From Salvelinus alpinus (Eukaryota; Chordata; Actinopteri; Salmoniformes; Salmonidae), in assembly GCF_045679555.1 (NCBI RefSeq), contig NC_092120.1, positions 12,513,805 through 12,577,804 on the forward strand: a stretch of 64,000 bases of DNA, given 5' to 3'. How positions within the stretch are numbered: the first letter of the stretch is position 1; each line of letters begins with the position of its first letter. A program made the translations under genes and the position numbers. Below, one piece after another: positions 46,295 through 58,980 of this stretch. The notes beneath the pieces were generated by a model that was not told the DNA's origin, did not search any database, and saw only the letters and a list, made by a program, of their open reading frames with translations.

Positions 46295-46687
46295 ACACGC
46301 TTGGAGGTAAGGATGACAGCAGTGGTGTGTAGTATATGGCGACACGGATATCACTTATTATTGATATCTACATAGCGCGTTGATGTGAATCACACTGCTG
46401 CTCTCTCATTTAGCGGATTGTGGATGGCTGTTTACAAACCTAAATGTGTATTTGAACCCAATAATGGTTGAATTCAATACGTTTAAGCTGCCTATCAATC
46501 ATTGTTTTTGAAACCAGTGGACAGCCAGTGAAAAATGCGCTCTTGCAACAGCTTCATAGTGCAGATCCAAACCTATGGAATAAAAGTGGGGCTTTTATTG
46601 CTCAATTTAATTCATGCTGATAAAAAACAAAAACAAAAATCCATAGGCCTAATGGACACATGCTCAAATTGTCACACTTTTGATAGA
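46295..46687. other. Flank of the satellite array, no gene recognised
   Basis: After the last partial unit (GTCC at 46291-46294) the sequence changes abruptly to unique DNA. A short open frame at 46535-46741 has no family resemblance. Confidence 0.5.
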
Positions 46688-47068
46688 CTTAAAGGGGCAA
46701 TCTGTAGTTGCTACATCAATTTTTGTACTTATACATTATAATATATATATATATCTTATATTCTTGAAGAATATAATTTACAAATGCCTCATGAGCTTAG
46801 TTCAACTGTCACACTCCATGAGAACCCAAAATATATGCTTGTTTTACTCCAATGTTTGTAAACATTGTAAATGTAAACACACACTGTATAGCCACATATC
46901 ATGATTAAAACAATACTTTTTATATCATGGATGGTCAGTCCTTGCATCCATAGCTCTGTCTATTAATCTGAGAGTGGTTACATTTCTCCAGGCCCATCCC
47001 TCAGCTTTTTACCAAAACAGGCAGGGTGAACCATTTAGTTATGGTTTCTTCTGTGGATTTGCACTTTA
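46688..47068. mobile_element. TTAA-flanked MITE
   Basis: Starts TTAAAGGGGCAATCTGTAG and ends TGGATTTGCACTTTAA, with an interior (CATGAGCTTAGTTCAACTGT, TCATGGATGGTCAGTCCTTG) that I recognise from an abundant salmonid non-autonomous repeat. The right end has drifted from a perfect inverted match. TTAA at each end fits a piggyBac-like target choice. Confidence 0.6.
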
Positions 47069-48140
47069 AACAGCTGTATATTATCAAGATATCAAAGTGT
47101 CACCAACAAAAAGATAAACAATAGGTCTATAGCAAATGCAGCATATGGCATTAATTTTTCACATGTAAATAGCACTTTTCAGTAGTCCTCAAAGCATGCC
47201 ATTTCATGAGCACAGCATTTATTTTTTAACTCGAATCAATGAGCCCAATCAGTCCTACATGACAACAAAATCATAAACAACAGAGTAGTGCTGGCTAATA
47301 AATCCTTAGTTTTGGTGTCATGTTGAGGTAAAACTATTTGGCTAATATATACTTCCATATTTCCAAGTCCTATTCTTGAAGATCAAAGGGAATAACATTA
47401 ATTGGAATGACTGGAATTCTGATAGATTTAGTTTTTTAATGTAAAGCTATAATTTAATGGTATTATATGTAGTAGAAAGCGATGGGTTAGAAGAAACCTA
47501 CATAACCAAACCATAAAGTAAAATTTAACATCCATATATGGCCAGCTATGTAAACTTTAACATTGATTTATCCTGCAATATATGTGGTTCAATTGGGAAC
47601 ATACATTTTTGCCTTCTTCTAATGCCTCTAAAGGGGAAAGTAATCTAAAAGTAACCGAACCGGTAACATATATTATTTTTCTTCAGGTGTTGAACTTGGG
47701 AGTTTCTTTGAAGACAATATAGCTAATTGGCAATAAAGCAAGTACGAGGAAATGTTTACTGAGAAAATATTATCAGTTGAATATATGATGTCTATCAGAT
47801 GTTGTTTTGTCTCAGTTTTATTTGGATGTGTCTCAAAGTGGGTGAGTACTAGGTTTATAATAGGTTTATAGGTTGTATGGGTCAATATAAGTTGTTTGAA
47901 CATGCTTTCTGGGCACTAAACTTAGCCTTACATTTCTCCTGGCTTGTCTAAATAAACTGCTTAGCTGGCTATGCGGATGTTAATTTCCCTGAAGCTACAG
48001 TATATACTACTTTAAGTAGACTGCTTTGACCCTGGTGGGTCCCATCGTTTTCAAACATAAATGTATAGCTGTAACAGGTATTGAATTTCAGTGCCTAAAT
48101 CTATGAGCCAATAGTCAGCAGTACTCCAGCTTTACAATGT
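47069..48140. other. Intergenic DNA, no gene recognised
   Basis: AT-rich, no coding exon or bounded repeat seen. Confidence 0.5.
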
Positions 48141-48305
48141 TGTTGATCAATCAATCACTCAAGTTTATTTGATATAGCCCTTCGTACATCAGCTAATATC
48201 TCGAAGTGCTGTACAGAAACCCAGCCTAAAACCCCAAACAGCAAGCAATGCAGGTGTAGAAGCACGGTGGCTAGGAAAAACTCCCTAGAAAGGCCAAAAG
48301 CATAG
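48141..48305. repeat. Fragment of a dispersed salmonid repeat
   Basis: Contains ATCAATCAATCACTCAAG, CCCTTCGTACATCAGCTAAT, GTGCTGTACAGAAACCCAGC and GTGGCTAGGAAAAACTCCCT in the order I remember for a widespread salmonid repeat. Only part of it is present. I do not know its class. Confidence 0.6.
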
Positions 48306-50320
48306 GCCATATGCTTTTTGTACGATGTGTCACAATTTCATTAAGTTCTTCTTGTCATCGGTGGTGATATGGATATTTACACATAATTAATTAGATCCTA
48401 CCACTTAAATGTCTTCACACGTCTACAGAAATTCAAGTAAAAGTCCATCCTCAGGTCACAGCATAGCCCACAAGATTCCATGCATATGTCACTCTTTTGT
48501 AGATAATAATTAGCCTATCAAAAGTGAAGTTTTGTATTTGTAGTGTAATCACACATATTTGGGTGACCAATCTTGATTGGCAAGTCGTCTGATTCCAGTA
48601 TTAGACATTCAGAAGCACACAACCAGTGAGTTAATGGCTCACCAGGCTAACTAACAGAGTTCATGTAGCCTATTAATACTCTATACATGTAGGTTAGAGG
48701 CACACAACTCAGGGTTGACTGCTCTGACCTGGTGGTAAGTAGTAACACTAAGTAAATATAGACCGGCTTTAGAAGGAAGCTCCTACTTTCCTGTAAAAAA
48801 TCCTCCCCTTCTCATCAGCCACTGATTGTGTCATATTTATGAGTTACCATCTGGTCTGACATTGGTCCGTGGGACATTAATCAACCACTCAGTTATAGTT
48901 GGCTGATATTGATTTAATCACTCTGCAAGGTCTAGTGTTAATCTAAGCAGTTTTTAATGGAGGAAGACCATATTGTGCTGGGTTCCTGGTACAATAACAA
49001 TAAGACTGATAAATACTAATATTGAACCATTTCATGATTGGCCTATGCTTTATGGTGGTCATTATGCTGGGTTATTGTTTTGTGATGGGGTTATATGCAT
49101 GTGAGGCATTTTACTGATTCAATATTATTGAAACGTTTGTTATCTTTTCTTCATTTGTAGGAATAGCTATCAGTGTTGGCTAGATAACTGATAAGCTTCT
49201 CTAAACTACGGGTACAGTAGGTATCATTGTGCAATAAAGCTATGCAGGTTTTTTTTTTTTTTAACATGCAGATGCTACGTAGCATAGCAACAAGGAAGTG
49301 CATATTTCCTCTGTTAAATTACAAAACATCCCCACACAGTAAGGAAATATTTATGGAACCCTGCCAGATATGAATGTCAGTGGAGGCGGTGCACGTCAGA
49401 TAAGGAGATCAAGACAGCAGTCTAACAGACTGTCCAATTAATTATAAACATCATAAATTGACCCTTCCAGCAGAAAGAAGGAATTCATTATCTAAATATT
49501 AACCTCTATATCAAGAGCAGAACTCTGACCTGAATTTTGAAAGGGTCAGTCTTATTTGCTGGTCTCCAGGAAGTATCCATTGCCTATGTATATGCTACCC
49601 AATGTATACAGTACAGTAAACAAAGTGGAGGCTCATTGAATACCTCAGACATTTTGGTATCAGAAAATACAATATGCCACAGATAAAAAAATATATAATC
49701 CAGAATCTTTATTGAGAAAAGCAAGGGCTTCTGAAAATAAAATGTTTTCGTTAAATGTTTCATCCCTTGGTATTACTCAAAATATCATAAAACATTGCTA
49801 GAATAACAAACTTACCATAGGCTATAGCAGGGGTTCCCAAACTTTTTCACTCGGGGCCCCCCTTCCAACATTGGGGAACATTCCACGCCACAAGCACTAC
49901 ACTAGCTGTTCACAGCCCTCTTGTTGGTGGAGAGAATTTTGCAAGTTTAAAGGAAAGGATTATGAGAACTTGGGGGATTGTACCTAACAGCCATGAGCAG
50001 AGTACTGTGTCTTATGAGGGTTAGTAGAAACATTCAGCCATGAGAATTAGTCAGCAAGAGGAATTTAATCTCAGTCAAGGAGGATGAATCAGTTCACTCC
50101 CTTGTGTAAGTCATACCAACACATCAGCTGGTCTTGAACATATAACAGCATCACCTCCACTAACAGGTACAGTTACACACTTTTAAAAGATGCATCTTTA
50201 AATTTACTATTCACAGGAATACTTTAAAGGTTCTCCATTGAGCATGCATTTTAGCCCAGAAATAGGTTTAATCTGGGTCCTGGTAACAGCCCACTTAGAA
50301 TGGCATATATCCTTTATTAG
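48306..50320. other. Intergenic DNA with one hAT-like end
   Basis: At 49829-49900 the sequence CAGGGGTTCCCAAACTTTTT followed by CACTCGGGGCCCCC is the typical end of a hAT (Charlie/Tip100-like) element, but I cannot find its partner end. The rest is unassigned. Confidence 0.45.
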
Positions 50321-50753
50321 TAGTCTATTCAAACAGACACCATTTCAAAGGAAACAAGCACTCATTAAGATCAAGTGTGGCCAATTAGTGGGTGCAGCCA
50401 ACACACCCGAACACGCATAACAAGATATAGAATTTTGTTTATGCTCGGAAAGGAATATGTTTTTAAATAACATTCTTCCAACATCCTTTGAATTATGTTT
50501 ATGTTTATGACAGTTTCCCTAATGTTCTGAGAATATTACTTTAAATAGAACATGAGAAACTGTAGAAAACGTTATGCTGAAGTCCTGAAATTCCCATGGA
50601 AGAATATTGTTCTCTGAACAATTTGAGAACATTCATTTAAATAGAACCCTGAGGAAACGTTATGGGAAAGTTGTATGCAAAACCATAGGACAACCACGCT
50701 CTCACCAAGCTCTAAGAAACATATGGTTCTAGGAACGTTATGTGCTAGCTGGG
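50321..50753. mobile_element. Second copy of the CCCAGCTAGCACA element, left-truncated
   Basis: Matches 10111-10427: shared words include TAGTCTATTCAAACAGAC, CATTTCAAAGGAAACAAGCA and AAGAAACATATGGTTCT. It ends TGTGCTAGCTGGG. The left part, including the left inverted end, is missing. Confidence 0.65.
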
Positions 50754-51456
50754 AAGGTTATGCACGTTGTTGGAGAAACCACACCACTGCATCAAAATGC
50801 TGACAGCAGTTCCCATTGAGCATTTCACTTCCCAACACCACAATAGTAGTCTGAATTAAGTCAATAGATCAGGTGGTGTGCATGCCAGAACTGACCATAC
50901 GGTCCGTGTTGAGAAATCTCACGTTCAGTTGCCATTTCCTAATTTTATTGCCCACAAAGCGAGAACTATACATTATAGGCAGGACATTATTAGTTGTTGG
51001 TATTCTTGATCTGGTTGCTTTTTGCCTATTTTATCAATACTTTGCTGACTTCTACACTAAAGCCTAACTTGAAAGATGCACACTGTTGGACCATTCTTCA
51101 CTGCAAGCATGTTAATATTCAACCTGTAATAATCAAGACAGTGATGGTAAACATGGATGTAAACATGTATCCATAGATAAGAGTGTCATGGCGATATTTC
51201 ACAAATCCCTTCTCTTGGCTTTGAAACAGAAATGTGTGGGTAATGTTGGGCACAGACACATAAATACTGGTAACATCAGAGTGAAATCTATTTCCTCCCT
51301 ATTTCCTCTAGTTGCAATTGAGGATTGAAGGACGTAAAGAGGAGACTATAGTCAAACTTCAATGATAAAGACCTAGAGAATGTAATAGATGTTTGTTAAC
51401 AATCTTGTCAATCTTGTAATTTGTTAAACTTGACAGATTTTTACATTCCTTTACAG
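50754..51456. other. Region upstream of the Toll-like receptor
   Basis: No coding exon recognised. A consensus acceptor (CCTTTACAG, AG at 51455-51456) just before the receptor's start codon implies an upstream noncoding exon that I cannot place. Confidence 0.4.
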
Positions 51457-51463
51457 ATCGAAA

Positions 51464-54400
51464 ATGTACATGCGCACAATGATTCTACTGGGTTTTGTGT
51501 GGTTTAGTCCGCCACTTCTTGTGGCCCTTGCCTCACCAACCCCTGCTACGAATGATGAGAGAGGCCCCTGTCAAATCTACAACTCTGGACGCTCCGCAAA
51601 CTGCCTTGGTCAGCGACTGGATCATGTTCCATGGAAGCACCTCCCTTCCACGCTTGAAAGTATAGATCTCTCCTACAATGAAATTCATGCCATTCGTGTT
51701 AATTACTTTTCTCGCCTACCTCATCTTCGTGTCCTCGAGCTGCAGTTCAACAACATCTCTGTGATAGAGGACCGTGCCTTCTACAACAACCCCCTCCTGG
51801 AGCATCTTAACATCTTTAACAACTCCCTAGAGGAAATCCCTGCCAACGCCTTGCAGGACCTCTTTAATCTAAGGGAACTCCTTATGTCGAATAACCTTTA
51901 CACCCAGGCCACATTGTCAGCTGACGTTTTCTCCAGAATGACCCACCTCAAGGCCCTGTCCATGGGCGGCCCCTTGGTCAAGGGTCTAAGGAAAGGGGAC
52001 TTCCAGGCATTGAGGAACATTCAGTTACAGGACTTTGCCATTAAAACTTCATCAAATATAAGTTACTATGAACCGGGTAGTCTGAAGGTAATCCAGACAG
52101 GTAGAATGGGTTTTGACATGGCTATAGATCAGAAGCCGAATTTCCTACCTTTGATTCTACGAGACATGGCCAACAAGACTTTCAGTCTCATCCAATTCAG
52201 GAACCTCTTTGAGTTCATGTATTACATGGGAGATGAGGATATTTTCAGAGGCTTGCAAGACATCAAAGTAGATTCGCTCATCTTTCACCGTGGAAAATTC
52301 AATGAGAACCTTATGAGGATGGCTCTGTTTAATCTACAGGTCACCCCCCTTAAACGTCTGACACTTCAATACATTGACTTTGCTCGCTCGCCCAACTTTC
52401 TGGATAATGGCTTGGGATCCAGTATCAAAGACCTTGCACTGAGTAGACTAAATCTGTGGTAAGCATATCTTATTCTACTCTGTTAAATTACAAAAGCACT
52501 ATGCAGATATTTCTACCCAGAAGATACAAAAACAAATACAGGTTCCTAGTCACAAGTGTATTTTCTTCATCAATTGAAATCTTTTGTCATATCTATGTAT
52601 TGTGAAAGTACCAATTATGTTATCATCTTGACCACACATGTTTTTTTCATGCTTACATGTTTTGTCTCCATTACTCCTCAGGCACATCAGTAATCCAGAC
52701 ATTTTGCGATTCGACTGGCGCTTCACATGGTTCAACAAAGTCCGACTGCTGTCCATTCAGAATGTCAACTTCAAATCTGTGCCTTGCGATGCCTGGCTTA
52801 ATATGGAAGACATGAAGGTTTTGGACATCTCAAACAACCGCCTGCAGGACAACATCCTCTTCAACCAGAGATGCGACTACAGGGGCAACATGCCGGCTCT
52901 TCGTTCCTTCAATGTCAGCACCAACCAACTGACCAGCCTTCAGGACTTAGCCTCCCTGACCAGGGAGTTCAAACAGTTGAAGGTCCTGGATGTCAGCCAC
53001 AACATGCTGGGCTCTGCTGAGAAGAGTCGCAACTGTAACTGGATGCAGAACATCACCCAGGTGATCGCTCACCACAACAGATTCAAAAGTGGTGCCCTCC
53101 AGTGTCTGCCCACCACAGTACAATTCCTGGACCTCTCGTACTGTGACCTGGACCAGCTGGACATGGCCTACTTCCAACAAACCATCAGCCTCAAGGAGCT
53201 CCTGCTCAATGGGAACAAGATCAAGTTCATCCCCTCTGGGTGGAGAAGTTACTCCTTGCAGTCACTGGCTCTGGATGGGAATTCCTTTGGGCTCATCAGC
53301 ATGGGCTCCTTCCAGGACATGCCCCAGCTGTCTCGACTGACGGCGGGGAACAACCCATTTCACTGCACCTGCGACCTCCATGCCTTCATCCAGGACACAA
53401 TTTCCAAGGGGAAGGTCAACATCACTGACTGGCCAGAGAACTACAAGTGTTACCATCCAAAGGCCCTGCTCAATACCGCTGTGGCAAATTTCTTCCCGGG
53501 TCACGTGGCCTGCGATATCAGACTGGTCATCATCATCTGTGTGGCTACTACTGCAGCTGTGGTTTTAGTGTTGATGCTTATATGCTACATATTCAATGTT
53601 CCCTGGTACATCAAAGCCACATATCAGATCCTCAGAGCCAAATACAGGGCTCATCAGGAAGGAGCATCTGGAAAATCACAGATCTATGTTTACCATGCCT
53701 TTATCTCCTACAGCCACCCAGATGCAGACTGGGTCAGGGACCAGTTGTTGCCCTGCTTGGAGAACAGCAAGCCCCCCTACCGACTCTGTATCCATGAGAG
53801 AGACTTCATGCCAGGAAAGTGGATCATCGACAACATCATTGAAAATATTGAGAGCAGCGAAAAGGTAAGAGTGAGGACCCACCAAGACAAGTTAGAGGTG
53901 TTTTAACAAGTGAATAGTACTAGACTTTTGAATATAAAAGGTCAATTGAACAACCCAAAATGTAAGATGTATGTTTTGTTTAGGTTTGTATCCTGATTCC
54001 TGCACTGTGAATTTGCCTAAATGAATACACCCTATCCTCTGAATTTTTTGTTTCCTAATCCAGGTCATATTTGTGTTGTCACACCACTTTGTGAACAGCG
54101 ATTGGTGCAACTACGAGCTCTACTTTGCCCAGCAAAGAGCCATCGGCAAGACCTTCAGCGATGTTATTCTGGTGGTGAAAGAGCCCATCGACCCTGAATC
54201 TCTGCCCAGCAAGTATTGTAAGCTCAAGAAGATGCTGAACACCAAAACGTACCTAGAGTGGCCCCAGCAAGCCAAGCAGCAGACCTTCTTCTGGGCTCAA
54301 CTTAGGAGCTGCCTGGGCAAGCCCACAGTGACTAGAGAGCAGGCTCTTAGTGGTAGGAGCAGCAGTGTATCCTCAGTGGGCGCTGTGCCTGTGATAGAGC

Positions 54401-54582
54401 TCCCTCTAGAGGATGGGAATCCAGCGATAGCTATGCCAAATTTAGACAGAGAAGCAGAGCTCCACAAAGTAGTTCCTCAGGAGATCGAAAATATTTCAGT
54501 GAGAAGTGCAGAGTTTTATGGGCAAAGACCAATCCCTGTAGCCGTGGCATCAGACAAAATAAGCCAAGCATGTAGCTTGTAA
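51464..54582 (+). CDS. Toll-like receptor of the TLR1/TLR2 family (TLR14/18-like), 3 coding exons
   Basis: Exons 51464-52458, 52682-53864 and 54064-54582 join in frame (2697 bases, 898 residues) with GT-AG borders. Seen: signal peptide (about 1-24), leucine-rich ectodomain (LESIDLSYNEIHAI, LRVLELQFNNISVI, MKVLDISNNRLQ and others), an LRR C-cap (NPFHCTCDLHAF), transmembrane helix 613-636, TIR domain 666-811 with box 1 YHAFISYS, box 2 ERDFMPGK (BB-loop proline kept) and box 3 FFW, then a tail of about 87 residues. Such receptors sense microbial lipopeptides and signal through MyD88; the ligand here is unknown. The TIR is closest to TLR1/2/6/10-type domains. I favour the fish TLR14/18 group over TLR25 by memory and leave the symbol open. 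Odd: coding introns, one inside the LRRs and one inside the TIR. Another ATG is at codon 3. Confidence 0.88.
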
Positions 54583-54752
54583 TGTGTATAGTGTCCCAAG
54601 ACCAATCTCTCTCTGAAGTGCTGAGCTTGAGTGACTTCTTGGCCATGCTGTGGCAGATAATGTGTTTTCCAAGCTGCTGGTAGCATTAGCAAGTGTTTCA
54701 TAATGATGACAGTGAATAACATCATCCGTCTGCCACCCACCCTTCTGACATA

Positions 54753-56254
54753 TACAGTGCTTACTCCCCCTTGAACTCTTTACATTTTGTTGCGATACAA
54801 AGTGGGATTTAAATATATTTAATTGTAATTTTATTGTCATTGATCTACACAAAATACTCCATAATGTCAAAGTGAAAAAAATAAAAAATAACATAAGTAT
54901 AAGTATTAATTTAAAATCACAAGTATTCATCCCCTTTAGTTCAGAAGTAAAAATTGGCTTAACAAATCACATAATAAGTTATATGGAGTCACTCTGTATG
55001 AAATAATAGGGGTTGATGGGATTTCTGAATGACTACCCTTTCCTCTGTAAGGTCCCTCAGTCAAGTATTGAATTTCAAGCACAGATTCAACTACAAAGAC
55101 CAATGAGCTTTTTGAAAGAAGGGCAGTGATTGGTAGATGGTAAAAATAACAAATCAGACATTGAATATATCTTTAAGCATGGCCAAGTTAATAAGTATGC
55201 TGTGGAGAATGTATCAAACAACCCAGACACATCAAAGAAACAGTCGTCCTTCTGAACTGAGCTGCAGGATAGGAAGGAAACTGCGGCCATTGCATTTTAA
55301 AACAACTACAGAGTTCAATGGCTGTGATGGGAGAAAACTGAGGATGGATCAACAACATTGTAGTGACTGCACAATAATGACCTAAATGACAGAGAAAAAT
55401 AATAATACAAATATACAGACTAAAAAATATCCCAAAATATGCATATTTATGCAACAAGGCACTAAAGTAATACTGGGGGAAAAAACACGGCAAAGGAATA
55501 CACTTTTTGGACTAAATGCAAAGCCTTATGTTTGGGGCAAGTCCAACACAACAAATCACTGAGTAACTGTCTCCTTATTTGCAAGCACGGTGGTGGCTGC
55601 ATCATGGTATGCTTGACATCGGCAAAGACTGGTGAATTGTTCAGGATGAAAAGAAACGAGATTCAGCTAAGAACAGGCAAAATCGTAGTGGACAACCTGC
55701 TTTAGTTTGCTTTACACCAGACACTGGGAGAGGAATTCACCTTGAAACAGGACAATAACCTACAACACAAGGCCAAATCTACACTGGAGTTGTTTACCAA
55801 GAAGACAGTGAATGTTCCTGAGTGGCCAAGTTACAGTTGACTTAAATATGCTTGAAAATCTAGGGCAAGACTTGAAAATGACTTTCTAGCCATGATCCCC
55901 AACACCTTGCCAGAGCTTCAAGAATTTTGAAAAGAATAATGGGCAAATATTGCACAATACAGGTATACAAAGCTCTTATGAGACTTACCCAAGAAGACTC
56001 ACAGCTGTAATCGCTGCCAAAGGTGTTACTAACATGTATTGACTTGGGGGTGAATACTTATTTATTCAAGGTATATGAATGTTCTATTTTTCAATGATGT
56101 TAAAAAATATATACAATTTTACTTCCACTATGACAGAGTATTTTGTGTAGATTGTTGACAAAAAAAATACAATTAAATCCATTTTAATCCCACTTTGTAA
56201 CACAATCAAATGTGAAGAAATCCAAGGGGGGTGTTGACTTTCTGTGGCACTGTA
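54753..56254 (+). mobile_element. Fourth Tc1/mariner family, old decayed copy
   Basis: Left end TACAGTGCTTACTCCCCC and 'CTTTACATTTTGTTGCG', right end inverted (AACACCCCCCTTGGATTTC, TACAGTGCCACAGAAAG on the minus strand). The subterminal AAAATACTCCATAATGTC faces GACAGAGTATTTTGTGTAG. About 1.5 kb, TA-flanked. It begins only 170 bases after the receptor's stop codon, so it may contribute to or truncate that gene's 3' UTR. Confidence 0.75.
55500..56030 (+). pseudogene. Heavily decayed Tc1 transposase
   Basis: The + strand still shows the order of Tc1 blocks when read loosely: a 'KHGGGCIMVC' like segment (about 55583-55615), a region with 'CCTTGAAACAGGACAATAAC' equivalent to the HDNA block (about 55740), and 'GTTCCTGAGTGGCCAAGTTA' equivalent to the WPxxSPDLNPIE block (about 55814). 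No frame is open for more than a few dozen codons. Many stops and shifts make it long dead. Confidence 0.6.
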
Positions 56255-57030
56255 CGCCTTGTTGCAGAGGAGGTGCTCTCTGCCCCATGTGCTGTCGAAG
56301 TGACCCAGGCCAAGGGCCCTGCTGACAGGTGTTGAAAGACCACAAACTCAACAGCTCAAATGGGATTTCCCGTGTCACACTTGAGATAACAAGCGAGGTG
56401 CCAGGGAGATGTGGTGACAGGTGTCATGCAGCGTGGTTACACTCCCAACACCACTCGGCCACTGATCACAATTACTGCAACACAAAATGTATGCCATATA
56501 GCAGACACTTTTATCCAAAGAGAATTACATTTTATGTGCACGTGCACATACACATTCCATGTAGAATCGTCTCTGCCATGTCAAAAGGCATGCAAGCCAC
56601 AAATCTCATATGAAAAGGGAACCAGTGGGGACTGCACGTTAAATGACAGTTGTTTAGAATGAATGTAGCTGATGTATTTTTTGAGAAAAAATGTGAAGGT
56701 CCAAATATTCTAAAAAATATAAATGTTTTACTTTTCTATACTCTATAAATGCTTTAATGTACATGTGAATGTTATTGTTAACGTGAATGGTATTTACTAA
56801 TTAAGTAAATAACAAATTAGTTAATTGCTTATCATAACATTGATTGCCTAATGCAAATTAATTTATGCCAATAACTCTAATAAAACAGTGTTGTTTTGAC
56901 TGTTGAGTGGGTATTTAGAAATAGGGATATGTTAAAATGCAGTGTAATTCTGTTTTACAATATCAGTGTGAAGGGCTGCTTTGTGAAACCTGGCAATATA
57001 TACAACTGACCAATAGATGACACCCTTTTA
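56255..57030. other. Intergenic DNA with a small LINE/SINE tail fragment
   Basis: At about 56490-56535 the minus strand resembles the fish LINE/SINE tail (TTTGGATAAAAGTGTCTGCT). Otherwise there is no recognised gene or bounded repeat. Confidence 0.45.
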
Positions 57031-57319
57031 CATTTTCTGGAAGTCACTTTAAGTTTGTGTGTGTGTGTCTTGAGGAAGAGATCAGACTTGTATCACAGAA
57101 ACTGGCAGATGTCAGACATGATATAACAAACAGCATCTGCCTGTAGTTATATGCCCAGCAAGACAGCAAACATACTTTTATTGTATAAAATGGTTGTTTT
57201 ATGCAACAGAATAGAGTATTGTTAACTATTGTGTGTGTGTGTTCTACTGAGGATGGGCCTCTGGGTGATAACACTGACAGGAGATTTACGATGTCTTTTG
57301 GGTGATAAAACCTAAAGAG

Positions 57320-57752
57320 CATTCCAGAGCATGATTTAATGTTTCTGTTCTATACGGGGCCAGACACTGGTCTCTACACAATGAAAACTGTTGACACAGC
57401 AGATACTGTCTGCTATGTATTATAGGTATCTTTCATACAGATCTTAACCTTGTGACCCATTCTATATATCTGTTGTTCGTCATGTAGGTTGAAAGGGGTG
57501 TATCTTGGCTATAAAATACCTTTGTACTTTTGCCTCGGGGCTCTCAACGAATCATTTGATCGTGAATCGTCGACCAGCCATGACCAGCCATCATTATCGT
57601 AGAGCACTCAATCGATTCACTTTATATGTGTGCGTCGTATTGACCTGCTCTCTTATTAATAAGTGATTAAATATTTAGTTTAAGTATAACACTGACTTAT
57701 GTGATAAGTTTGTCTCTCCTCATTTGATAGTAAAGAAATTAACCACCACAGT
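57320..57752 (+). mobile_element. Possible solo LTR (fossil), ends uncertain
   Basis: A TATA-like GGCTATAAAATACC (57507-57520), a downstream TTATTAATAAGTGATTAAA region and a terminal CCACCACA (57745-57752) have the layout of an LTR promoter and polyadenylation region. I cannot define the left boundary or a target duplication, so this is a suggestion only. No coding region. Confidence 0.3.
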
Positions 57753-58823
57753 TCCTATTCTAGTACGTCTCCTTTTGTGTTTTTCCAATTGTTAAATGAG
57801 AAAATCGCTACCCAGACTAAATCAAAATGTATTATGTGCTGGCTATTTACAGAAATTGCCATCTGAGCACAGAACATAAGAAGAAAACATGTTATCACTA
57901 CTCATTTTTCAATCCCATGTGCATGATCATTGCTACCTGTATTTTCAGTGTGAACTGTACAAGATAATGGAAGGTACAATTAAGTTCAAGGTTGCACAGG
58001 TTGTAAGAGATTCTAACAGTTGGTTCTGCTTCTCTGCACGGTAATGAGAGATGGTGGCTTTAGTTTCCCACACAAAAGGGAAAGGTGAGTGCTCTTTTTC
58101 TGGGTCACTCAGGTTGACATCTACTTAAGTGAGATCACCTCGGAAACGCACTCCGCACAGCCCGCTTTTGTGGCCTTGACATGGCCAAGCCTCGATGAAC
58201 GACTTTCACCAGACTTACAGTATTTGTCCTGGAGCTGTCTAATCTTGGAAGGTTAAGTAAAGTATAGCCTACAAAGTAGTACGCAAAGTATATGACATGT
58301 AAATACTTATGACAGAGGTCTGTATTCTGACCACATGGACAGTTACCACATATCAGGCCTAACACTTTTGCCAAGATATCCTAGAAACTACAGCTTCTCA
58401 GGCATTATCACTTAATTGATCCCTTGGTTTTGTATTCTGCAAATATACATTTAAATTAGTGTTTGTTTTATTGCGTGTGTTTATCTAATCTACCATAGTC
58501 ATAGCATAAAAGCATGTAATCTTGAAAAAGGATAGAAGGACAGACGCTGATGTCAACGTGGACATTAGCATATGAATTAACTAGAATCTCAAAGAATATA
58601 GCATGTGTGATGAAAGATGGCTCATTCATCGGCTACAGCTGATTTGAATTTGGTAGTTAGCGTCTGATATGAGCGCAGAAGCATACAGAGGGAGATTATT
58701 TCCATGTGATATCATTTGAGGTGATAAATGTTGGCAAACCATTTTGGGTGCCCAGCAAGGAACAATGGGAGAGAGAGTGAATGTATGGAACATACTGTAG
58801 TAGGCCTATACGTATCTGACCTG
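57753..58823. other. Intergenic DNA, no gene recognised
   Basis: No exon with family resemblance and no bounded element. The right end passes into the 24-bp minisatellite. Confidence 0.5.
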
Positions 58824-58824
58824 C

Positions 58825-58980
58825 TGCTGTCATATCCCATGGCTAATGTACTGTCATATCCCATGGCTAATGTACTGTCATATCCCATGGCTAATGTACT
58901 GTCATATCCCATGGCTAATGTACTGTCATATCCCATGGCTAATGTACTGTCATATCCCATGGCTAATGTACTGTCATGTA
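58825..58980. repeat. 24-bp minisatellite, about 6.4 copies
   Basis: The unit CTGTCATATCCCATGGCTAA plus TGTA repeats six times almost without change, followed by a partial CTGTCATGTA. Because 24 is a multiple of three and the unit has no stop in at least one frame on each strand, open frames run through it on both strands. Confidence 0.95.

Noticed and set aside
54550-54930. 126-residue minus-strand frame after the TLR
   Set aside because: It crosses from the receptor's last exon into a Tc1 end, so it is not a coherent gene.
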